A stretch of 64,000 nucleotides of DNA from the NCBI GenBank assembly GCA_014695295.1, contig JACJNY010000078.1, positions 50,899 to 114,898 on the forward strand, written 5' to 3'. Positions 9,401 to 17,329 of this stretch are shown here, piece after piece. A model generated the notes under the pieces. It made no database searches. It had not been told where the DNA came from and saw only the letters and a list, made by a program, of their open reading frames with translations. A program made the translations under genes and the position numbers. The stretch's first letter is position 1. The number at the start of each line of letters is the position of its first letter. Origin of the DNA: Microcoleus sp. FACHB-61 (GTDB lineage: Bacteria > Cyanobacteriota > Cyanobacteriia > Cyanobacteriales > Microcoleaceae).

Positions 9401-9894
9401 TGCTCAAAACCCAAGCCATCACAGGCGCACAAGGCACAAAAGCTGCGATCGTCCAAAAAATGCCCCAAGCATCAATTATTCACTTAGCAACGCATGGATT
9501 GCTCGACGATCTGCGCGGATTGGGAAGTGCGATCGCCCTTGCTCCTTCTGGTAGCGATGACGGCTTATTGACTGCAGAAGAGATTTTCGACATGAAACTG
9601 CAAGCAAATTTAGTTGTTTTGAGTGCTTGCAACACTGGAGAAGGGAGAATTACCGGGGATGGGGTAATTGGCTTGTCGCGCGCTTTGATTTCGGCAGGAG
9701 TGCCGAGTGTGATTGTTTCTTTATGGGCGGTTCCCGATGCGCCGACATCCGAATTGATGCAGTCGTTTTATCAAAACTTGCAAAATAATCCCGACAAAGC
9801 ACAGGCACTTCGGCAAGCAATGTTAACCACGATGAAAACTCATCCCCAGCCGCGAAATTGGGCAGCGTTCACGTTAATTGGGGAGGCAGAGTAA
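6475..9894 (+). CDS. Secreted TPR-CHAT caspase-like protein
   Basis: The 1139-residue protein starts with a signal peptide: basic start, hydrophobic stretch at about 20-45 and likely cleavage after LLPAIA before QTTDARQ. This implies export to periplasm or thylakoid lumen. One degenerate TPR and then 14 TPRs of 40 residues follow to about residue 660, then a linker (NGIQVWESMRQML) and the CHAT domain. The candidate dyad is His1007 (HLATHG, codon 9493) and Cys1052 (LSACNTG, codon 9628). Family knowledge says CHAT is a caspase/separase-like protease module; TPRs usually mediate recognition. It parallels the gene ending at 2835. The ATG at 6475 gives an intact signal peptide and is preferred, although no strong ribosome site precedes it. 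Confidence 0.93.
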   Translation: MLYSPFKRLKSTHSRLTHVFLASISLFVLATIPLLTTPGTLLPAIAQTTDARQAEADRLVEQGLQQFQTGKFPAALNSWQQALQIYRALKNRQGEGNALGILAGVYHSLGNYTKAIEYSQQSLAIAREIKDRYGEDMALGNLGNTYGSLGNYAKAIEYSQQSLAIAREIKDRLVEGRVLNNLGRVYINLGNSAKAIEYSQQSLAIAREIKDRYGEGRVLNNLGTAYHSLGNYAKTIEYSQQSLEIARAIKEREGEGNALGNLGLAYGSLGNYTKAIEYAQQTLAIAREIKDRQREAFTLGILGNAYHNLGNSAKAIEYAQQSLAIAREIKDRQREAFALGILEGAYSSLNDSAKAIEYGQQQLAIAREIKDRKGEGWALGNLGGAYNSLGNSAKAIEYSQQSLAIAREIKDRKGEGQVLNNLGRVYINLGNSAKAIEYSQQSLAIAREIKDRYGEGRVLNNLGTAYHSVGNYAKTIEYSQQSLEIARAIKDRYGEGAALANLGNAYGSLGNYAKAIEYTQQTLAITREIKDPKGEGAALANLGNAYHNLGNYAKAIEYTQQTLTIAREIKDRKGEGAALANLGNTYGSLGNYAKAIEYSQQTLAIAREIKDRKGEGAALVNLGIVYLYLGNYAKAIEYIKESLLIVREIKDRESEGAALNNLGLAFLKAGNLTEAEKMLINGIQVWESMRQMLGSNDANKVSIFEEQAKTYRTLQRVRVAQNNPIAALEIAERGRARAFVDLLTERLSSDSANPVIASAPDGEQIAQIAKAQNATLVQYSIIYEDFHIQGKRVGRESALYIWVIQPTGEITFREVDLKPLWQKHNASLASLIIGNQEFLAVRSRSSLGSTQPQPNLPTLHQLLIDPIASLLPKDPNAHVIFIPQRSLFQVPFPALQDARGTYLIEKHTILTAPSIQVLDLTRQQRQKLAQKPANSGRALVLGNPTMPSVSLSLGDPKQQLSPLPGAEAEARAIAPLLKTQAITGAQGTKAAIVQKMPQASIIHLATHGLLDDLRGLGSAIALAPSGSDDGLLTAEEIFDMKLQANLVVLSACNTGEGRITGDGVIGLSRALISAGVPSVIVSLWAVPDAPTSELMQSFYQNLQNNPDKAQALRQAMLTTMKTHPQPRNWAAFTLIGEAE
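6780..8459 (+). repeat. 14 x 120-bp TPR-coding tandem repeats
   Basis: Fourteen in-phase 120-bp units run without indels. A block of roughly 230 bases (about 7001-7230) recurs almost unchanged 720 bases, i.e. six units, downstream (about 7721-7950). This is a higher-order duplication. Confidence 0.9.
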
Positions 9895-9942
9895 GGACGA
9901 TCACGACAAGCAGATTACAGAGTACGATCGGGGATACTGCTC

Positions 9943-11901
9943 CTATCGCGCAACTGGCGGCTGCAAAATTTCAGCATCCTTTGCTATTTCCGCTGACTCC
10001 AAAACCTCCTCTAAAACCGGAGAAGGAATCGGCACTTCTTCAACTACCTGATGCTTTTCCAAAGTCAAACGAGACTGCGACGAACCAGACAATCTTTTCA
10101 ACAATTTCGGTGTCGGGTCGTACAGCAAATAAATAATTCGATCGCCCGCTTGCCAAATCTGGGTCGCTGACACTACTTGCAAGTATCCTTGGCTTTCCAG
10201 CAGCAGCGGCACCAACTCCCCGGCTTGAACCAAAGCTTGCAAGTGAGCAATCTGAAACTCCAATCCCTCACTTTTTAACTCCGTTTCCCCCAATTTTACT
10301 TCGCCGTCGCTCAAATATTTGTTCCAATCCTTCAGCGACAAATCGGAGACAAAAGCTTGATTGATTTTAGCCTGATTTGCAGGCGCATTTGCTTGCGGAT
10401 CTTTGGGGAATATTGCCAAAACCCTCGGCGGCGCAAACTCTTCTGCCGCTCGCTGAGCTAACACTAAGTTTACCTCGCCGTTGTTAGTCATTGCCAAAAA
10501 AGTTCCCATCGACTCCAGTCCGGCTTCTTCTAACACGCTGTGGTCGAGAGCACTGCTCAAAAACACCCGCAAACCCTCTCGTTCTGCTTCTGCGCAAGCT
10601 TCCGGGTCGGTGTCGATAATTGCCACAGATTCTCCGCGTTCTTGAAACAAGCGAGAAATTAATCTGCTTAAAGGATTTGAACCCACAATTGCAGCACCGG
10701 TTGCCGATTTTGAGGTGACGCCCAAAAGTTGAGCCATCCGTCCGGCCGTTAGTCCCTGGACGAAAACTGTCATAATAATTGTTAGGAAAACTAAGGCTTT
10801 AATCGAGTCGCCGCCGTTGATTCCCCGCTGGGTTAGCAAAATTGCAAATAAAGATGCGATCGACGCAGAGACAATTCCCCTCGGCGCTACCCAACAAACA
10901 AATAATTTCTGCCGCCAATTCAGTCCGCTGTTCCAAGTACACACCCAAACGTTGATCGGCCGCACTACCCACATTAAAGCTAAAACTGTAAACAAACTTC
11001 CCCAACCGAGGGCGACCACACTAGCGAGGGATAAATCGGCCGCCAGCAGCACGAACAGCATGGAAATAGCCAGGACTGTGAGTTGACCTTTAAACCTCCT
11101 CAGCAGCCTTTCTTCCGGCACAGCAGCGGCTCTGAGGACGATGCCGGATAGGACTGTTGCCATCAGTCCCGATTCGCTGCGGATTTCTTCTGCTAAGCCG
11201 AAAAATCCCCACAAACTGGCTAACACTACTAAGTTTTTGAGATCTTCTGAGAGAAATTGCGATCGCTTGAGAATGAATCCCAGCAGCCAACCTCCGGCAA
11301 CCCCGATGACTGTGCCAACTAAGAGTCGGACGATTAAATCTCGGAACACAACCAGCCAATCAGCATTGCCGTTCAAAATAATATTCAGCACCAATACTGC
11401 CAGAATTGCCCCGACAGGATCGATTAAAACGCCTTCTGCTTCTAGCAAGGCGGCAACTTGTTTGTCAACGGATACTTGTTTGAGCAAAGGGCCTATTACC
11501 GTCGGGCCGGTGACGACTACTAGAGAAGCATACAGAAATGCGATCGGCCAGGGAAATTCCCCCAACCAGTGGGCGGCCATCCCGCCGCCAATTAGCGTAA
11601 TTAAAGTGCCTACCGTAACTAAATTGCGGATGCTGCCGGAAACTTTGCCCAAATCTCGCAATTCCAAATTCAAGCCGCCTTCAAACAGAATTAACGCTAC
11701 GCAAAGGGATACCATAACTTCCAAACCGCTGCCCAGCAGATTCGGGTGCAGCACTCCGAAGCAGTCTGGGCCGGCTAAAATGCCAAACAACAGCAAAAAG
11801 ACGATCGCCGGAACTTTCAGATAAGCGGCCAGAACTTGAGCGCTGATGCCACAGATGACGGTCATGACCATCAACTGGGTGATGTTAAAGGGGATTTCCA
11901 T
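9943..11901 (-). CDS. NhaP-type Na+(K+)/H+ antiporter with C-terminal RCK-like domain
   Basis: A 652-residue inner-membrane antiporter. About a dozen hydrophobic segments fill residues 1-400 and include the CPA1 signatures FEGGLNLEL, VVTGPTVIGPLL and the acidic pair region EAEGVLIDPVGA. Residues from about 405 to 520 form a nucleotide-binding RCK/TrkA-N-like fold (GAAIVGSNPLSRLISRLF...AIIDTDP), followed by a TrkA-C-like tail. It would exchange cytoplasmic Na+ or K+ for protons and be gated by nucleotide or redox state; ion preference cannot be read. It runs convergently with the TPR-CHAT gene, with a 48-base gap. The C-terminal tail is rich in Glu and Val and looks disordered. Confidence 0.92.
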   Translation of the reverse strand: MEIPFNITQLMVMTVICGISAQVLAAYLKVPAIVFLLLFGILAGPDCFGVLHPNLLGSGLEVMVSLCVALILFEGGLNLELRDLGKVSGSIRNLVTVGTLITLIGGGMAAHWLGEFPWPIAFLYASLVVVTGPTVIGPLLKQVSVDKQVAALLEAEGVLIDPVGAILAVLVLNIILNGNADWLVVFRDLIVRLLVGTVIGVAGGWLLGFILKRSQFLSEDLKNLVVLASLWGFFGLAEEIRSESGLMATVLSGIVLRAAAVPEERLLRRFKGQLTVLAISMLFVLLAADLSLASVVALGWGSLFTVLALMWVVRPINVWVCTWNSGLNWRQKLFVCWVAPRGIVSASIASLFAILLTQRGINGGDSIKALVFLTIIMTVFVQGLTAGRMAQLLGVTSKSATGAAIVGSNPLSRLISRLFQERGESVAIIDTDPEACAEAEREGLRVFLSSALDHSVLEEAGLESMGTFLAMTNNGEVNLVLAQRAAEEFAPPRVLAIFPKDPQANAPANQAKINQAFVSDLSLKDWNKYLSDGEVKLGETELKSEGLEFQIAHLQALVQAGELVPLLLESQGYLQVVSATQIWQAGDRIIYLLYDPTPKLLKRLSGSSQSRLTLEKHQVVEEVPIPSPVLEEVLESAEIAKDAEILQPPVAR

Positions 11902-12330
11902 AGATATAATTGTTACAGGCTGCCCGCTTAGTTTTAAATGTTCGATCGCGGGTAATTGGAGTGCAGGCGCTATTTTCGGCGCACCTTACAAACTCGGCAC
12001 GGCCCTGCATTTTTCCCAATAAGATTAAAAAACCTTGATAGTCGCTATAACTTTATCAGATAATTCTCTTGGCGTCAAAGATGGCAGCAAGCTGTAGCTA
12101 AGCGAGAGATTGTCTGTTATGTTTGAGATTTCGGCGGGGATGCGGGCACAGAGGCAGAGGATTTGACTTGTTTTGATGTGGAGTCAATCTCAAATCTCAA
12201 ATAGCAAGATTTGGCGGCTTTTCAATTACAGAGCGCTCAAACCCCCAGATTCATTTTTGCAGTCAATCTCCAATCTCAAAAAACCTAAAATCGCAAGATT
12301 CATCTGTAGAGTCAATCTAAAATCTATAAT
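11902..12330. other. Intergenic spacer with short heptamer-like repeats
   Basis: No gene is seen. Repeated AATCTCAAATCTCAAA / TCTATAATCTATAATC motifs occupy 12180-12340, a form of the short tandem repeats common between genes of filamentous cyanobacteria. The promoter of the antiporter gene should lie near 11902-11990 but was not resolved. Confidence 0.6.
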
Positions 12331-13611
12331 CTATAATCGATTGGCATTCTGCCACCTGCGCAAAAACTCCGATAGAATTGCCGGCGAAATTCGCCCTTCC
12401 AGCCAATCTAAAGCCTGGTTTTGCTGGGGTGCTGCCCGATAAAATTTGCACGCATCTATCAGCCGAATCGGAGAATTAGTGACAATAGATTGAGAGCGCC
12501 ATTTTTGTGCAAACTCGGTCATAATAGCCGGAGAAATTTGTTTTTCCAGCCAATCTAAAGCTTGGTCTTGTTGTGCTAAACCGCGATAATATTTGCCGAC
12601 ATCTATCAATCGCAAATTAGTGTCTTGAGGTAAGGCAGTTGCCCGCCATTTTTGAGCAAATTCCCCTAAAACAGAGGTAGGAACCTGACTTTGCAGCCAA
12701 ATTAAGGCAGTATCTTGGCTAGCGCTAGCTTTATAAGACGAGAATACCTGAGTCAGCCGCACGCCTGATATGGGGGCGGGAGTCGGAGCGGGAGTCGGTC
12801 GCGGGGCGGGTGTCGGCGCTGGAGGGGGGACAACTACTTTGGGAGATTTTCGCATCAAAGCGGCCCAGGTTTTGAGGGTTGCAATGCCGTCTGGATTGAG
12901 ACCTTGAGATTTCTGAAACGAGATGAGCGCCGCTGTGGTGGTGGGTCCAAATTTAGCATCCATCGCGCCTTGATAAAAACCTTTAATTCTTAATTCCCTC
13001 TGGATGTCTGCAACTTTATAACTTAGGGCGCCTTCTCGGACGCTTTCAAAAATATTGGTGTCTACATTGCCCGAGACGCCGGACACGCTGCCGCTGTCGC
13101 TGTACTGCCAAAAAGTCCAAGTTTTCCAGCCGCCGGGAACCCAAGGTTCCTCAGCACTGGTATAGTGAGCAATCCACAGTGGGTAATCGGCAAACCGTTT
13201 TGTCCCCAGGTTGTCCCAGAAACCGGGGTACGTGTAGATAATCGGTCGCATCAAGGTGGCTTTTTCGACGGCTTCTAGCCAAATTGCGGCTCGATCGCAC
13301 AATTGAGTCGCAGTCAAACCACCTGTAGTTTCCAAATCCAAGACTGCGGGCAAATCCCCCGCTTCGAGTTTTACAGTTTTCAAGAACAAATCTATTTGCC
13401 CTTGAACGCTGCTTGCAGGTCGAAAAAAGTGGTAAGCACCGCGTTGAATCCCCGCCGCTTTCATGGCGGCCCAATTGCGGGCGAAAGTTTGGGCAACTAA
13501 CGTTGCACCTTCGGTCGATTTGACAAAACTGAAGGTAATACCATCCCGGGCAACTGCTTGCCAATTGACATTGGGCTGGTAGTCGGAAACGTCTATACCG
13601 CGAATACTCAT
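12331..13611 (-). CDS. GH25 lysozyme with peptidoglycan-binding domain and three C-terminal repeats
   Basis: A 426-residue cell-wall hydrolase. Residues 1 to about 190 are a GH25 (Chalaropsis-type) muramidase domain: RGIDVSDYQ at the start (Asp7) and the catalytic DLE motif at Asp92/Glu94. Residues about 196-255 form a PG_binding_1 domain (ADIQRELRIKGFYQG...FGPTTTAAL). A Pro/Ala-rich linker (about 258-283) leads to three repeats of about 50 residues with the core QALDWLEKQISPAIMTEFAQKWR. These repeats are unfamiliar and may bind wall or partner protein. No signal peptide is visible, so export would need another route; phage-like release or cytoplasmic storage is possible. It would cleave beta-1,4 bonds between MurNAc and GlcNAc. 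Confidence 0.93.
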   Translation of the reverse strand: MSIRGIDVSDYQPNVNWQAVARDGITFSFVKSTEGATLVAQTFARNWAAMKAAGIQRGAYHFFRPASSVQGQIDLFLKTVKLEAGDLPAVLDLETTGGLTATQLCDRAAIWLEAVEKATLMRPIIYTYPGFWDNLGTKRFADYPLWIAHYTSAEEPWVPGGWKTWTFWQYSDSGSVSGVSGNVDTNIFESVREGALSYKVADIQRELRIKGFYQGAMDAKFGPTTTAALISFQKSQGLNPDGIATLKTWAALMRKSPKVVVPPPAPTPAPRPTPAPTPAPISGVRLTQVFSSYKASASQDTALIWLQSQVPTSVLGEFAQKWRATALPQDTNLRLIDVGKYYRGLAQQDQALDWLEKQISPAIMTEFAQKWRSQSIVTNSPIRLIDACKFYRAAPQQNQALDWLEGRISPAILSEFLRRWQNANRL

Positions 13612-13718
13612 ATTACGAAGAGTTGGGAAAAGCTGGTTTGGTCTGAAGCAGCGACTCGATTAAGGGTACATTAATTTGTAATGCTAAGTCGCTAATTGTT
13701 TTTTTTGGAGGGGAGATT

Positions 13719-14219
13719 GTGCAAATGAACTTCGATCGAATAGATCCCGGCCCTGGTGAAGAGTCTGTTTGGGATTACCCGCGTCCCCCTCGGCTTGAGG
13801 AATCGACCAAACACGTACAGATAATTTTTAATGGAGTGACGATCGCCGACACGCGCCGCCCTCAGCGGGTCTTGGAGACAAGCCACCCTCCTGTCTACTA
13901 TATCTGCCCCGAGGACATCAAAATGGAATATTTGCACAAAACTTTACGCGGCTCTTGGTGCGAGTGGAAGGGACAAGCCGGTTATTACACTGTGACGGTA
14001 GAGTCGAAAGAAGTAGTAAATGCTGCTTGGTTTTATCCCAATCCTAATCAGGTTTTTGCAGCTATTAAAGATTATGTGGCTTTTTATCCGAGCAAGATGG
14101 ATGCCTGTTATGTGGACGGGGAATTAGTGCAATCTCAACCAGGGGATTTTTACGGCGGCTGGATTACCAAAGATATTGTGGGCCCGTTTAAGGGAGGGCC
14201 AGGAACTTGGGGGTGGTGA
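13719..14219 (+). CDS. DUF427 domain protein
   Basis: A 166-residue protein with the DUF427 signature: VWDYPRPPRLEES, a beta strand IIFNGVTIADT, and RVLETSHPPVYYICPEDI, then the second half ending in the FYGGWITKDI segment. The family is a small beta-barrel of unknown biochemical role, common in cyanobacteria and fungi. A strong ribosome site (GGAGGGGAG at 13707-13715) lies 4 bases before a GTG at 13719 and 10 bases before an ATG at 13725. The ATG start gives MNFDRIDPG and fits equally well, so the start is uncertain by two codons. It stands alone, divergent from the lysozyme gene. Confidence 0.88.
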   Translation: MQMNFDRIDPGPGEESVWDYPRPPRLEESTKHVQIIFNGVTIADTRRPQRVLETSHPPVYYICPEDIKMEYLHKTLRGSWCEWKGQAGYYTVTVESKEVVNAAWFYPNPNQVFAAIKDYVAFYPSKMDACYVDGELVQSQPGDFYGGWITKDIVGPFKGGPGTWGW

Positions 14220-14589
14220 GGGAGTTTTGAGTTTTGAGTTTTGACTTGAGGACAGGGGCAGAAACCGCGTTTTTTTACCCACAACCTCGTTACAGCCTCG
14301 ACCCCGGTTTAAAAACCCGGTTTTTTGAGTTTTTGTGCGCCGCGAATGAGTTGAGGGCTGGCGCAGAAACTGGTTTTTTTTACGGCGCAAAAAACCAAGA
14401 GTCAAAAACTGAGTAATAATTCAATAAATCTATAATTGAGTGAGGATGAATCAATGCAATGCAGGCACAGCAGAAACTAACGCAGCAGCTTATCCCCTTA
14501 AATAAATAGTTTAGTAAAGAATACAGCTACTGGTCATAAATAAATAATTATATAATTTAATAGCTGACACTAGCTTTCTTGCTGGTTTA
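14220..14589. other. Intergenic region with CCCGGTTT palindromes
   Basis: No gene is seen. Interspersed copies of an AAACCCGGTTT-type palindrome occur (for example at 14300-14322), along with GCGCAGAAACTGG/GGCAGAAACCG variants. This element family also appears near 19317, 19390, 29230 and 45603-45667. Confidence 0.6.
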
Positions 14590-15723
14590 TTGTTTATTGG
14601 GATCTGCGCTGTGTCTGTTGAATTTATCACGTCATCTAACTCGCCAGAAAAACCACCAGAAAATTTATCTTTAGAGTCTACTCTTAAGGATCTGGCTGTC
14701 TTCAATTTTCAGGTTGAATCCTCATCCCTCGCCAAAGAAGTAGCTCGGATGTTTCAAGCTCACCCGCTGCTTCCGGGAGTTATCTTGACCGTAAATGGCG
14801 AATTTTTAGGGATGATATCGCGTCGGCGATTTATGGAACGCATGAGCCGCCCTTACGGAGTAGATATATTTGCTTGCAGACCGATTATAGCCTTGTATCA
14901 AATAGCTCAAACCGATATTTTAATTTTACCAGGAGTAGCCTTAATTGTCCTGGCAGCTCAGCGATCCGTGCAGCGGCCGCCTGAACTGCTTTACGAGCCG
15001 ATTGTTGTACAGTTAGAACCTCAAGTTTACCGACTTTTAGACGTACATCAACTGTGGGTAGCTTTATCCCAAATTCACCAACAAGCTACTTGGTCTATGA
15101 GCGAACTTTATTACAATTTATCGCTTACGCAATCCGAGCTAGAAGCAGCTAATTGTCAATTAAAAGCAGCTAATTCCGAATTGCATCGCCTTGCCAACTT
15201 AGATGGCTTAACTAAGATTGCCAACCGCCACTGTTTTAACGAATACTTAGAGAAAAAATGGCAAGAATTGGGAGAAGCAGCAGCAGAACTATCTTTAATT
15301 TTATGCGATGTTGACTTTTTTAAGACATACAACGATACTTACGGACATCAGGCGGGAGATGCTTGTTTGCAACAGGTAGCCAAAACTATTGTTGAGGCTG
15401 TACATTACTCAGCAGGCGCAGTTTCGGGGGAGACTCTGGTAGCTCGTTACGGAGGTGAAGAATTTGCGGTAATTTTACCCCGCACTTCGTCTGAAATAGC
15501 TGTTTGGATTGCAGAGCAAATTCGAGTTTGGGTAAAAGAACGAGAAATCGAACACCTTAATTCAGCGGTGTGTTCTTTCGTGACGCTGAGTTTGGGGGTA
15601 GCGAGCACGTTTCCTCAGCCAGAAACTTCCCAGGAAAACCTGATTGCAGCGGCAGACCGTTCGCTTTATCAAGCTAAAAGCCGAGGGCGCGATCGAGTAA
15701 TTTTAGATGCCGATGGATTTTAG
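14590..15723 (+). CDS. Diguanylate cyclase (GGDEF) with CBS-like sensor region
   Basis: A 377-residue signalling enzyme. Residues about 28-165 resemble a CBS-like ligand-binding module (FQAHPLLPGVILTVNGEFLGMISRRRFMERM). A short coiled coil (SLTQSELEAANCQLKAANSE) precedes the GGDEF domain at about 205-375, which contains DGLTKIANR, CDVDFFKTYNDTYGHQAGD and the active-site loop GGEEF (288-292). It should make cyclic di-GMP from GTP. The allosteric RxxD inhibitory site expected just upstream of GGEEF is replaced by SGET, so product inhibition is probably absent. The start is uncertain: TTG at 14590 or GTG at 14611; neither has a good ribosome site. Confidence 0.92.
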   Translation: MFIGICAVSVEFITSSNSPEKPPENLSLESTLKDLAVFNFQVESSSLAKEVARMFQAHPLLPGVILTVNGEFLGMISRRRFMERMSRPYGVDIFACRPIIALYQIAQTDILILPGVALIVLAAQRSVQRPPELLYEPIVVQLEPQVYRLLDVHQLWVALSQIHQQATWSMSELYYNLSLTQSELEAANCQLKAANSELHRLANLDGLTKIANRHCFNEYLEKKWQELGEAAAELSLILCDVDFFKTYNDTYGHQAGDACLQQVAKTIVEAVHYSAGAVSGETLVARYGGEEFAVILPRTSSEIAVWIAEQIRVWVKEREIEHLNSAVCSFVTLSLGVASTFPQPETSQENLIAAADRSLYQAKSRGRDRVILDADGF

Positions 15724-15782
15724 ATTTTAGACTGGAGAAAGCGACCCCACGGATAAATCTGGGGCTTGTTTAATCTTTTCCA

Positions 15783-16022
15783 TCATAGATTGTCTGGCAA
15801 GTCGCCGATCGACCTGCCGATGCTAGCCAGCAATTTCTCCAAAGCTTTCATCTGCTTGACGGTGAATGTCGGCACATTCTTCCCCAACTCCCAACGACTG
15901 ATTGTTTGCGACGAAACGCCAAGCTCTCGCGCCAAATCTTCCTGACTCATCTCCAGTTCTTCTGTGAGCTTCTTCAAATGCGACTCTTCATCTTCTGGTC
16001 GCGGAACGGGCTTTTTCGGCAT
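15783..16022 (-). CDS. Small XRE-family transcriptional regulator
   Basis: A 79-residue protein that is almost entirely one Cro/C1-type helix-turn-helix: LTEELEMSQEDLARELGVSSQTISRWELGKNVPTF. The charged N-terminus PKKPVPRPEDEESHL precedes it. It probably binds DNA as a dimer. A perfect 18-bp palindrome sits 26 bases upstream of its start codon, which suggests self-regulation. No toxin-like partner is seen next to it; the preceding gene on this strand is the phosphatase-methyltransferase fusion, 275 bases away. Confidence 0.9.
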   Translation of the reverse strand: MPKKPVPRPEDEESHLKKLTEELEMSQEDLARELGVSSQTISRWELGKNVPTFTVKQMKALEKLLASIGRSIGDLPDNL

Positions 16023-16047
16023 AACCTCGATCGCACATTTTTTATAT

Positions 16048-16065
16048 AAGATGCTTAAGCATCTT
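16048..16065. promoter_or_regulatory. Perfect 18-bp palindrome, probable XRE operator
   Basis: AAGATGCTTAAGCATCTT is an exact palindrome. On the minus strand it is followed directly by TATATAA, a plausible -10 box, and then the XRE start codon. A repressor bound here would block its own promoter. The operator role is inferred from position and symmetry. Confidence 0.6.
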
Positions 16066-16297
16066 GACTAAACAATAAATTGATTAGACAATTTTGGAAA
16101 GGAGCATAAATCGATTATGCCTTACAAACACCGTCTGAATTCCTAGCTTATTGTTGGCCTGCTTCCCAATTGACAATAGAAGCGTCGTCGGTCGGTTTCG
16201 CAGTTGGTCGGATTTGGACAAGTATTTAGCTTGAATGTGTGGAATACTGCGTATAAAATTTTATCGGGCGATCATCCCATTTTTACGCAGTCGCTTT

Positions 16298-17329
16298 TTA
16301 CACAGTCTCGCACCAAACTCGCTCTGCAGTCCAGTGCCTGTCTGAAGATTCATAAATCCTCAATCGTTCCAATCCGGCAGTTTCCACCATCATCTCAACT
16401 TCAGCCAGCGTAAAAGCCGCTTGCAGCGAATCGCTGAACAATTGTTTTTGATGCGAGTTGCACTCTCCGGCATACATCTCGACCAAACGATCCCTCAATG
16501 CCTCATCTTTGGGCCGCAGTAAATCTCGCAAAAATATTGCTCCGTTCGGTTTTAAGACTCGCTTGACTTCGCGCAGAAAGGGCAGCGGATCGGGTAAATG
16601 GTGGATAATGCTGTTGGAAATCACCATGTCAAAATAACTGTCTGGATACGGCATGGCTTTAGCATCGATCAGTTCGAGCTTAATTTGCGATCGAACTCCC
16701 GCCTTTTCCACATTCTGCGCCCCGACTGTCAGCATATTTGCCGACAAATCAATGCAAGTCAACTCCCAGGTCGGACGCATTTGAGAAATGGCGATCGGGA
16801 TTCTCGCGGTACCAGTCCCAGCATCTAAGATTTTCCCAGACATCGGCCCCAATTCGATCGCACTTTTAGCAAAAGCCGCATTCACCTCAGTAAAATCCAT
16901 CGAGTCGTACTCAACGGCTTCTTCCCAAGTATCCATAACCTCCGGTTCTAGAACGCGCTCCATAAAATTTGTCTCGTTATCTGACATTTCCAGATGCAGG
17001 CTGAGTTTTGCCTCCAAAATCTCCACTAACTCTGGTTCCATATATTCGTAATTGTCCGGGATTTGCAGACAAATAACTTTCTTGCCTTTGAGACTTTCGG
17101 GAAATTTGCTGCGAAGTCGATCGCTATGCCTCTTCTCCATCACAAATATCAAATCCGCCCAACCCAGCAAACCCTCATTTACTCTAATTCTTGCACCTTT
17201 TTCCGTTCCAGCCGATCGCACGCTGTAGCCACTAACCTTCTGGCATATCTTCTCGGCAGTCAAACTTCTCCACTTATTCTGACTGCACACAAACAATATC
17301 TTGATTTTATCCACGAGTTTAAAAAGCAA
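16298..17329 (-). CDS. Protein-tyrosine-phosphatase-like / SAM methyltransferase fusion
   Basis: One open frame of 343 residues joins two enzymes. Residues 1-113 match the short tyrosine-phosphatase family of COG4551 type: CX5R loop C15-SQNKW-R21 and the acidic DNYEYMEPELVEIL tail. The family normally stands alone at about 110 residues. From Met115 a class I methyltransferase follows: motif I ILDAGTGT (167-174), acidic LTCIDLSANML, ISNSIIHHLPDP and FLREVKRVLKPNGAIFLRDLLRP. The substrate is unknown. The likely start is TTG at 17329 or GTG at 17314. An internal ATG at 16987, preceded by CTGGAA, could also make the methyltransferase alone. No frameshift or stop is seen at the junction. Confidence 0.85.
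   Translation of the reverse strand: MLFKLVDKIKILFVCSQNKWRSLTAEKICQKVSGYSVRSAGTEKGARIRVNEGLLGWADLIFVMEKRHSDRLRSKFPESLKGKKVICLQIPDNYEYMEPELVEILEAKLSLHLEMSDNETNFMERVLEPEVMDTWEEAVEYDSMDFTEVNAAFAKSAIELGPMSGKILDAGTGTARIPIAISQMRPTWELTCIDLSANMLTVGAQNVEKAGVRSQIKLELIDAKAMPYPDSYFDMVISNSIIHHLPDPLPFLREVKRVLKPNGAIFLRDLLRPKDEALRDRLVEMYAGECNSHQKQLFSDSLQAAFTLAEVEMMVETAGLERLRIYESSDRHWTAERVWCETV

Noticed and set aside
11141..11824. A 227-codon plus-strand frame opposite the antiporter gene
   Set aside because: It is a shadow frame: rich in Ser, Thr, Pro and Lys, without domains, fully inside a well-supported gene on the other strand.
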